NCBI RefSeq assembly: GCF_921292975.1
Contig: NZ_CAKLCM010000004.1
Span: forward strand, 1-43,202
Direction of reading: 5' to 3'
Length of the DNA: 43,202 nt
From: Vibrio hippocampi
GTDB taxonomy: Bacteria; Pseudomonadota; Gammaproteobacteria; Enterobacterales; Vibrionaceae
Both the position numbers and the translations under genes were made by a program. This document shows, in pieces, positions 37,097-43,202 of this stretch (positions are counted from its first letter, which is position 1; each line of letters starts with the position of its first letter). Under the pieces are notes generated by a model. That model did not search any database, was not told the DNA's origin, and saw nothing but the letters and a program-made list of their open reading frames with translations.

Positions 37097-37600
37097 TTAG
37101 CGACGTTTGGCGTAAATATCGTTCGCGTTTAAGGCCGCGGGCTTTTTATCTTTGTCGGTGATCTGACGAGTTAAGTCGCCGTTCTCATCGGTTTCGGCTT
37201 TCGCTTCGTGAATCGCCTTGCCGACCATCTTCACCGGGTCATCGATACAGCCGACAAGCGTGTCAAAACTGCCAGACAAACCCGACGCGGCTAACGTATC
37301 TTTCAAGCCCGTGGCCATCTTGATTTGGCTTTCCGCTTCTGCTTTGGTGATCCCCTCTTTCAGCACTGACGCTGAAAAAGCAGGAACGCCCGCTTTCGCA
37401 CAAGCGGCGACAAGGTCCGCGGCGTGACCGATGGCCATTTCTGGCGCTGGTCCTTTAATCGCTTCAATGGCATCTGGTCGCTGCTCTGTAATAGCGGCAA
37501 TTAAGTCGGCCGTGCTGAATACATCTGAGCCCGGCAAACTCAATGTCACGTTGTTGTTGCCTTCATCTGCGCCGGTGGCGTTGTTGTTTGGATCTGGCAT
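37097..37600 (-). CDS. Nested scaffold protein (Nu3-like) inside the protease gene
   Basis: An in-frame ATG at 37600 is preceded by AGGAAAG eight bases upstream, a strong internal ribosome-binding site in coding DNA. It would give a 167-residue C-terminal product starting M-P-D-P-N-N-N, equal to the scaffold of lambda-like phages. Confidence 0.75.
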   Translation of the reverse strand: MPDPNNNATGADEGNNNVTLSLPGSDVFSTADLIAAITEQRPDAIEAIKGPAPEMAIGHAADLVAACAKAGVPAFSASVLKEGITKAEAESQIKMATGLKDTLAASGLSGSFDTLVGCIDDPVKMVGKAIHEAKAETDENGDLTRQITDKDKKPAALNANDIYAKRR

Positions 37601-38452
37601 TGTTTTTTTCTTTCCTGTTTTGAGTTCGGCGATGACGCCCTCCAGACTCCCGAGACGGTGAGCCATACCTTTATCAACAGCAGCCTGACCCACTAAGATC
37701 CCACCGCCGCCGAAATCGTTAATGACCGTGTCACGATCAACCGCCATATTTCGGGCGACACGCTGGACAAACACTTCGGCGAGATCGTCCAGGTGTTTTT
37801 GATAAGCCGCTCGACCTGTCTCCGTGCCAGGGTCCTGACGTTTATTCGGTGACTGGCTAGACACGATTTCAATGGTTTCGAAATCGTCGTCGGCCTTCTC
37901 CTTACGACGGCGCATCTGTAACACTGTGCCAATAGAGCCCGCGCTCGCCGTGGCATCGATGACCACTTCTTCACACGCGCTCGCAATCCAGTAACAAGCC
38001 GAACAGGCCATCCCGCCGACATAAGCGATAATGCGTTTTTTACCGCGGGCCTGATAAATCATTTCCGCCAGTTCATGAATGCCGTTAGCTTCACCGCCAG
38101 GCGAATCACAGTTGAACACGATGGCTTTGATTGACGGGTCATTCAGTGCCTGAGTAAAGTCCTGCGCCAATAATTGGGTGGTTGTTCCCCCGCAAATATT
38201 GGTAAACAAATTCGCATAACGACTGATCACCCCGCTCACGCTGATCAGGGCGACGCCACCTTCGCGTTTCTCCATTCCTCGCGTGATACGCTTGCCTGAT
38301 TTGGTCGCCAGCGATTCGGGAACAAAGTCATCCAATGAGAGGCTGTCCACCTCTCGATTGGCGATGTCACTCATCAGCGACAGCAGTTGCTGATCCAGTG
38401 CCCACGGCTGTGACATCAGATAATTCAGGGCGAATTTATGTTTCATCTTCAC
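37097..38452 (-). CDS. Head maturation protease (S49/ClpP-like), lambda gpC-like
   Basis: 451 aa. The N-terminal about 290 residues are an S49/SppA-like protease: G-V-I-S-R-Y start of fold, C-D-S-P-G-G-E-A oxyanion region and G-G-M-A-C-S-A-C-Y-W-I-A with the nucleophile Ser; the catalytic Lys lies further on. The C-terminal 160 residues form the scaffold-like part. It overlaps the portal gene by 17 bases. It processes the procapsid. Confidence 0.92.
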   Translation of the reverse strand: MKMKHKFALNYLMSQPWALDQQLLSLMSDIANREVDSLSLDDFVPESLATKSGKRITRGMEKREGGVALISVSGVISRYANLFTNICGGTTTQLLAQDFTQALNDPSIKAIVFNCDSPGGEANGIHELAEMIYQARGKKRIIAYVGGMACSACYWIASACEEVVIDATASAGSIGTVLQMRRRKEKADDDFETIEIVSSQSPNKRQDPGTETGRAAYQKHLDDLAEVFVQRVARNMAVDRDTVINDFGGGGILVGQAAVDKGMAHRLGSLEGVIAELKTGKKKTMPDPNNNATGADEGNNNVTLSLPGSDVFSTADLIAAITEQRPDAIEAIKGPAPEMAIGHAADLVAACAKAGVPAFSASVLKEGITKAEAESQIKMATGLKDTLAASGLSGSFDTLVGCIDDPVKMVGKAIHEAKAETDENGDLTRQITDKDKKPAALNANDIYAKRR

Positions 38453-39923
38453 CGCCTCCGGTCGTTTCTAAGGCACTAAAAAGCCCGCCTAGTTTGGCGG
38501 GCGGTTCAATACCTTCTTTTTTACAAGCCTCTTGCCATTTCTTGAGCAATCTAGCGTTAACTTGCATGTTCTTTTCAATGTCGGTGCCGTATTCCGCGGC
38601 CTCTCGCTCACCGTTGGAAATGTGAGACGCGACCGCCTTGTTACGGGCGTTAATGTCCTGCTCTGGATGTAGGTGTTTCCACGCATCCGGACGGACATCG
38701 ACCGCATAATATTTCCACGGATCCGATGCAAAGCCAGGAGCCGACAATAGTCCGGTTGTGATCAGCACTTCAATCACCCAGCGCCAGATCCCAAACGCAA
38801 CCTGAAAACCGGACAAATTTTCCTGATCAAAGCTGATTGAACGGCGGTATTCGTTAAGAAAGGCACGAACCAAACGGTCGTTAAGCCCTGCCCAATCACC
38901 CGTTAAAAGTGGATACGGAATATCCATCCCAGCAGAGTAAAGCAGCGACTCCCATCGAACAAAATCCGCGTAACCTTGGCCAGTATCATCGCCATCAAAC
39001 GGCAATGCTTTTTCACCGGGCACCATGCGAAGCCAGGTTCCAGCGCTGATTGTCTCGCTCGTACTTGCAGCCTCGGCATCGGAATACATCGGCTTACCGG
39101 TGTTTGGGTCGAATTCCCAATCCGCCTCACCAAACGATTCACGATACAGCACCCCGGTAATGCCAGAGCGCTCACGTTTACGGATCAACTCGTTATCGTT
39201 GTATTCGTGGAACGTGCGGTCCTTAAGCAGTGCCGCGGCTGTTTCCGGTTCCGCTCGAACTTGCCCCGGACGAGTTGGCTTATAGTGATGAATCACATCA
39301 CGAGCCGGAACGCGAATGCAGTCATGCAAGCTGACCGACTCGATCCCATCATCTGGGTGCGCCTTATAGAACCAGTACGCGACTTTCACCTTACCGTTAA
39401 ACTCGATCCCCTGAATAATTCGGCGGGTCGGACTAATACGGCGGTTCAATTCCTGCGGACACATATCCGCCTCTAACAGTTCCACCTGGATAGGTGCAAC
39501 CAGACCAGAATCAACACGACGATTTAGCCGGCGGATAAACACCTCACCCGACATGCGGCGCGACAAAGCGGCTAGGTGGCAAAGCCCTCCGAAATTTAAA
39601 TCACCCCAAGGATCAAGCTGCATCGAAATAATGCGCCACAGCTTATTAGCCTTTTTACGAAAACCGTCATCCTCGCAAGTGCTCATCAGAGTAAAGCCCT
39701 TGCCGATTTCGTTGGTGGTGTTTTTGTTTATCCCCGAGCGCATCAGCAAGCTGTTGCGATAGGCGTGTCGAGTTCGATTTCTTAGCGGTTTACCTGCCGT
39801 CGCTAACGCTCGGTTTGGTCCAATTGAGGGCGCGGGCCAATTTCGGCCGCGTGGCTCTCGCGTTGCCCCCTCATAAGAATGCGAGTTCAACGGTTGGCCA
39901 TCTAGTCCAACAATACGCCCCAT
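38436..39923 (-). CDS. Portal protein, lambda gpB-like
   Basis: 495 aa with the phage lambda portal pattern (R-N-R-T-R-H-A-Y-R-N; L-L-E-A-D-M-C-P; H-H-Y-K-P-T-R-P-G-Q; W-E-S-L-L-Y-S-A-G-M-D-I-P-Y-P-L-L-T-G-D). It forms the dodecameric portal for packaging. An intrinsic-terminator-like hairpin lies in its last codons. Confidence 0.95.
   Translation of the reverse strand: MGRIVGLDGQPLNSHSYEGATREPRGRNWPAPSIGPNRALATAGKPLRNRTRHAYRNSLLMRSGINKNTTNEIGKGFTLMSTCEDDGFRKKANKLWRIISMQLDPWGDLNFGGLCHLAALSRRMSGEVFIRRLNRRVDSGLVAPIQVELLEADMCPQELNRRISPTRRIIQGIEFNGKVKVAYWFYKAHPDDGIESVSLHDCIRVPARDVIHHYKPTRPGQVRAEPETAAALLKDRTFHEYNDNELIRKRERSGITGVLYRESFGEADWEFDPNTGKPMYSDAEAASTSETISAGTWLRMVPGEKALPFDGDDTGQGYADFVRWESLLYSAGMDIPYPLLTGDWAGLNDRLVRAFLNEYRRSISFDQENLSGFQVAFGIWRWVIEVLITTGLLSAPGFASDPWKYYAVDVRPDAWKHLHPEQDINARNKAVASHISNGEREAAEYGTDIEKNMQVNARLLKKWQEACKKEGIEPPAKLGGLFSALETTGGGEDET
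38478..38502 (-). terminator. Terminator-like hairpin inside the end of the portal gene
   Basis: Minus-strand stem GCCCGCC/GGCGGGC (38483-38489 with 38496-38502), 6-base loop, followed by TTTTT. Confidence 0.7.
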
Positions 39924-40138
39924 TAGCGGATCCCTCGGTCAATATTGGTTGTGACTCCGGAAAACGCACTGATTCGAACGCCGTTTTGACGGGCAATCGT
40001 TCGCAGAATATGACGCTTAGCCTTAAGCAAATCGTTGAGGCTTCGATATGTGACTTCGCGGCCGTCAATTTTGACGGTCAGTTCGCCACTGGCGATCGCT
40101 TCGTCTAACGCGTCAATATCATCTTTTGTGAATGCCAT
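39923..40138 (-). CDS. Head-to-tail joining protein W, lambda gpW-like
   Basis: 71 aa; A-I-A-S-G-E-L-T-V-K-I-D-G-R-E-V-T-Y-R-S core typical of gpW. It lies between terminase and portal as in lambda. Confidence 0.92.
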   Translation of the reverse strand: MAFTKDDIDALDEAIASGELTVKIDGREVTYRSLNDLLKAKRHILRTIARQNGVRISAFSGVTTNIDRGIR

Positions 40139-40147
40139 AAGTCACCA

Positions 40148-42223
40148 TCATAAACTTGAGCGACGGCGGCGACGCTTCGGCAGCGCCACGACTTCACCGT
40201 CACCGGTTATCAATTCGGAACTCTCATTGATTGGCACCGCCCAAGGTGGTGCATTATCCCAATCAACAATCTGATCCGCTTTTAACTTGTAAATCCCCGC
40301 CCAGTTGTAAACGAACAGGTCGAACGTTTCGTTACGGGTAGAAACCTTTTCCCATTTACCGGAGACGTTACGTTCTTCGGCTAACAACTCATCAAAGAAC
40401 CATTCCGGCAACCAGTCCGGGAACCAACAATAACGACGACCCGCGGTATCGCGCTCGATGGCGTTCGATACCGTGTCTTTGATTCGGTCCGTATTGATTT
40501 GGAAAACCGGCACATCACCATAAGCCCGCGCTTTTCGGTCGCTCCGCTTGGTGTTGTCCGGGTAGGATTCTTTGATAACAGGTCCTTTGCCCTGACCTTT
40601 TACCAACATGAATTTGCGGTGAAGTCCTTCGCCTTTCAGCTTGCGATAAAAGGCGTAGGCGTTATCGGTCACGCCATCTTCACCACCGGAGTCACACGAG
40701 GTTAATAAGATCGGCATTCGGCGTTCGCTGCCATCGTCCAGTTCGTAGGACTTGTTAATCACCTTATCGATCAACAAATCCCAATCTTCGAGGTGCGTGG
40801 CCGGGTTCACCCGGACAAATTTGTCCGGGTTTTCCGGATCGGTTCGGTTGGATTTCTCAATCCTGAACCGGTCAATGACTTGGTGTTCTAGATCAGAGCC
40901 CCAAGCCAGCACCATGACATCAAAGCGAGCGGTTTTCGCACCCGCTTGAACGTCAACGGCGGCGGTGAGGAATCGCGCCCACTCAGGCACCACACGCACA
41001 CCCAAATCGGTGCGGCGGTCCATTAACAACTGAACGCTTTGATCCCCCTTACGCGGCGGCGTAAATGCTTTTCCCTGGTCGGTATTGACCGTGGTTTGTA
41101 AATCGTTGAGATCGCCCGTTTTCTCGTACTGCTCTAATGCAGATAGGTACTTGTAAACGAGTTGATTCCAAGTCTGGAATGCAGCGGTTGGGCCTTTCTG
41201 CCAGAAACTGGCGACGCGAGTATCGCGGCGAGAGCCGGTGATCACGCCGTTCTGATCAGCCTGACAGCCTTCGGGGATCCAAAGACCGCTTGCATTGAGC
41301 GTCATTTTTAACGACTTGCCGCCCGTCATGCGCTTGTGTTCACTGTGCAAGCTGCCGCAATGCGGACAGCACAAAAACACTTCTTTCGAGGCTAACGACG
41401 GATCGGCGATGTCTCTATCCCATTGCAACAATGGGAAGTCCGGCTCGAACCATTCGCCACAGTCCGGACATTGCCAGTAAAACAAACGGCGGTCGCCCTG
41501 GTTGTAAAGGGACAAAATCCCATGAGTGGGGGGCGCTTCGTGGGCCGTCGCGGGGCGATAGGTCGGGTCGGTAATGTAAAAGCCTGGCGACCCTTCGGCG
41601 AGGGTCATGCCTGACGACATAAACGTTTGAGTACGTTTCGACGCCAGCAAGAACGCCGAACCCTCGCTATCTACGTTAAGCGGGATCCGGTCATAGTCGG
41701 TTATCGCAACATATTTCCAGTCGGAACTGGCGAAGATGTTTTTTGATGGCCAACCAATTTTTAAAAAGTTGCCTGCTTTGAATAACTTGTCATGAACGTT
41801 GTTGTCATGCGCCCGAGGTGATAGCTTCTCTTGAATCTCCGGACTGGCATTAAACTCACGCCCTAGACGTTTTTTTGAGTATTCCGCGGCTTTCTCTTGG
41901 CTGATTTGCACCAGGAGAAAATCGGCCGGATTGTTGACGATGGTGTCACAGATCCAGCCATCAATAAGGCTGACGGTTTTGGATGTTCGCGCAGGGCCGG
42001 CGAAGATCACCGAGCTGTATAAGCGCGACTTCAAACAATCCATTGGTTCGTGAATATAAGGGACTAAATCCCCATCCCACGGCACCATTGACCCGCCTTG
42101 CTCAACATGCAGCAAACGGCGGGCGCTTTGTGATACGGGCTCTCGATTCGGCGGTCTGATTAAACTCGCTACTTCACGCCGAATCTTACCCGGCGATGCG
42201 TAGCTATTTAACATCAGGCTCAA
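40148..42223 (-). CDS. Terminase large subunit, lambda gpA-like
   Basis: 691 aa with a Walker A-like G-P-A-R-T-S-K-T (residues 76-83), a zinc-ribbon (Y-W-Q-C-P-D-C ... C-C-P-H-C, about 235-290) and the C-terminal nuclease domain with acidic residues. It cuts and translocates DNA into the head. It overlaps the small subunit by 20 bases. Confidence 0.95.
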   Translation of the reverse strand: MSLMLNSYASPGKIRREVASLIRPPNREPVSQSARRLLHVEQGGSMVPWDGDLVPYIHEPMDCLKSRLYSSVIFAGPARTSKTVSLIDGWICDTIVNNPADFLLVQISQEKAAEYSKKRLGREFNASPEIQEKLSPRAHDNNVHDKLFKAGNFLKIGWPSKNIFASSDWKYVAITDYDRIPLNVDSEGSAFLLASKRTQTFMSSGMTLAEGSPGFYITDPTYRPATAHEAPPTHGILSLYNQGDRRLFYWQCPDCGEWFEPDFPLLQWDRDIADPSLASKEVFLCCPHCGSLHSEHKRMTGGKSLKMTLNASGLWIPEGCQADQNGVITGSRRDTRVASFWQKGPTAAFQTWNQLVYKYLSALEQYEKTGDLNDLQTTVNTDQGKAFTPPRKGDQSVQLLMDRRTDLGVRVVPEWARFLTAAVDVQAGAKTARFDVMVLAWGSDLEHQVIDRFRIEKSNRTDPENPDKFVRVNPATHLEDWDLLIDKVINKSYELDDGSERRMPILLTSCDSGGEDGVTDNAYAFYRKLKGEGLHRKFMLVKGQGKGPVIKESYPDNTKRSDRKARAYGDVPVFQINTDRIKDTVSNAIERDTAGRRYCWFPDWLPEWFFDELLAEERNVSGKWEKVSTRNETFDLFVYNWAGIYKLKADQIVDWDNAPPWAVPINESSELITGDGEVVALPKRRRRRSSL

Positions 42224-42707
42224 CCTCTAACAATCCGTGATAAAGATAGGTTCGGGATTCATCGGCCCACGCTTCAATGTATTCGAGCGATTCGGGCGAC
42301 ATTTTGTAACGACGTTCCAGGTTATCCGGCAGCGACTCAAAGGCACTGACCAAATATTTCAGTGTGGCCGCCAGATCGAGACGATAATCACCATCAGGGA
42401 TCAACTCGCCGATTTCAGTCTCATACTTCAACCGCTCCCGTTCGGACTGGAAAAAGTCTTTCCTGTCTTTCGGAACCATCTTGTTCGGGTCGTAATCGTC
42501 CTCGGACTTGTTCGATGTTTCGGCCGCAAATAAAGCCGGACCAACATCGGCCAGGGCGTAAATATCCACACCGGATTTTTTCCCGCTGGGTTTGACCCTG
42601 GCTTCTTTTAATCTTTTTCGCACCGTGTCGCGGTGCAGTCCGAACGCCTCCGCTATTCGGGTGATGTTCCAGGAAAAGGCGTCGTTTAAATGGCTGACTG
42701 ATCCCAC
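42204..42707 (-). CDS. Terminase small subunit (DUF1441-type)
   Basis: 167 aa: N-terminal HTH (I-T-R-I-A-E-A-F-G-L-H-R-D-T-V-R-K-R-L) for binding the packaging site, then a charged region and a helical C-terminus. The HTH resembles the stand-alone ORF at 3208-3375. First gene of the head module. Confidence 0.85.
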   Translation of the reverse strand: MGSVSHLNDAFSWNITRIAEAFGLHRDTVRKRLKEARVKPSGKKSGVDIYALADVGPALFAAETSNKSEDDYDPNKMVPKDRKDFFQSERERLKYETEIGELIPDGDYRLDLAATLKYLVSAFESLPDNLERRYKMSPESLEYIEAWADESRTYLYHGLLEVEPDVK

Positions 42708-42727
42708 ATTTCCACCTCAAGGCATAG

Positions 42728-42793
42728 CGACCCGATGCGTGAAGGGCGTCATTTCAGGAATATGTGGAAGTGGTCCCCTATTGCATCGGGTCG
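42728..42793. repeat. Inverted repeat next to terminase, candidate cos/pac
   Basis: CGACCCGATGC (42728-42738) and its exact complement (42783-42793) flank a 44-base spacer with TGTGGAA-like repeats, between terminase small subunit and Rz1. The usual position of a packaging recognition site. Confidence 0.5.
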
Positions 42794-43077
42794 TTTTCGG
42801 TTTGGCCTGGTTGCGATTGCTGCCAGGCACGAATGAGTTTGAATCGTTTATCGCAAGACTCGATCACCGAAATCAGCGCGTCATTGTCCGCGGCTAAATC
42901 CGCCCAGGTTGACCCAGCAAACGGCGGGACAACACAATCGACCGTATAAGCCGGCGGCGGGGTACGATAAATGACTTCGGTTTTAATCACCGGTGGCGGT
43001 GGTTCGCTCACGGCGCAACCGGATAAGATCATCAGGCAAAGGCTGGACACCGCAATCTGATTGATTTGCCGTTTCAT
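42778..43077 (-). CDS. Rz1: Rz1 outer-membrane spanin lipoprotein
   Basis: 99 aa: signal peptide with lipobox L-S-G-C (Cys21) followed by a Pro-rich stretch (P-P-P-P; T-P-P-P). It overlaps the end of Rz by 95 bases in a different frame, the embedded/overlapped Rz/Rz1 arrangement. It is unusually long for Rz1. Confidence 0.88.
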   Translation of the reverse strand: MKRQINQIAVSSLCLMILSGCAVSEPPPPVIKTEVIYRTPPPAYTVDCVVPPFAGSTWADLAADNDALISVIESCDKRFKLIRAWQQSQPGQTENDPMQ

Positions 43078-43202
43078 AGATCACCTTTTGACGCTCAGCG
43101 CGGCGCTGTTGCGCTTGCTCCAAATCTTTGACCAGGTTGGCCACTCGGGATTGTTCGTTCTGGTAGCTGCTTTGCAAGGCGGAAACCTCTCGGCGCTGCG
43201 CT
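42983..43202 (-). CDS. Rz: Rz inner-membrane spanin, 3' part (from position 1)
   Basis: The last 72 codons of Rz, plus one base of the junction codon; the codon GCA is formed by bases 2, 1 and 43202. They encode an Arg/Gln-rich coiled coil (about Q-R-R-E-V-S ... L-E-Q-A-Q-Q-R-R-A-E-R) and a globular end with one Cys. In-frame continuity with 1-161 shows that the molecule is circular or circularly permuted. Confidence 0.88.
   Translation of the reverse strand, partial: AQRREVSALQSSYQNEQSRVANLVKDLEQAQQRRAERQKVIYETANQSDCGVQPLPDDLIRLRRERTTATGD

Noticed and set aside
1..43202. CRISPR arrays, tRNA or rRNA genes, insertion sequences
   Set aside because: No regularly spaced repeats, no cloverleaf with conserved tRNA positions and no transposase frame were noticed.

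Overview
The window appears to be one complete, circularly closed genome of 43,202 bp. A spanin (Rz) gene is split by the arbitrary cut. Its 5' part lies at 1-161 (minus strand), and it continues in the same frame from position 43202 down to 42983, giving one 126-codon protein with a membrane anchor and coiled coil. The element is a temperate contractile-tailed phage that also carries a full plasmid maintenance module, i.e. a phage-plasmid. GC looks near 50%. The LexA-type box, sigma70-type promoters and gene families suggest a gammaproteobacterial host, perhaps a marine one such as Vibrionaceae; this is inference. The head/tail gene order recalls the Vibrio VHML/VP882 group, but I see no protelomerase. 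Instead there is a tyrosine integrase, an IncFII/IncI-like RepA with an antisense RNA, ParA plus a small ribbon-helix-helix partner, and a DnaB helicase.

Layout: 1-1037 lysis (Rz, SAR-type endolysin, holin). 1344-3697 is an unexplained minus-strand cassette: a P-loop ATPase, two to three small membrane proteins, a basic protein and a truncated paralogue of the terminase small subunit. 3737-4981 integrase. 5087-6740 minus-strand early operon running from Cro to a Q-type antiterminator and a 53-residue protein. 6741-6936 control region with a CI/Cro-type operator. 6937-7596 a CI-like repressor whose Ser/Lys autocleavage dyad is gone. 7709-11879 plus-strand early genes (LuxR-type HTH protein, Dam methylase, zinc-ribbon proteins, coiled-coil protein, ASCH-like protein). 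12024-12923 partition genes. 13008-14965 accessory genes (HTH regulator, inactive-looking resolvase domain, lipoprotein). 15292-19271 minus-strand replication and accessory genes including dnaB. 19345-20067 non-coding and rich in inverted repeats (candidate origin). 20068-21114 repA with an antisense RNA in its leader. 21415-21618 a small gene under a LexA box. 21745-43077 the late operon (minus): P2-like tail genes joined to a lambda-like head and packaging block.

How it seems to work: CI holds the lysogen through a palindromic operator in the cro promoter, and a matching operator lies upstream of the lysis genes. Because CI looks unable to cleave itself, induction probably needs an antirepressor; the LexA-controlled 67-residue gene is the obvious candidate. 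Cro-operon transcription would produce Q, which would let RNA polymerase read through several strong intrinsic terminators placed inside the roughly 25-kb late unit. In the plasmid state, RepA level would be set by antisense RNA. Four promoters, driving parA, the dnaB operon and two other units, carry the same 15-bp palindrome exactly between -35 and -10, so partition and replication genes look co-regulated by one DNA-binding protein; the palindromes could also serve as a dispersed centromere.
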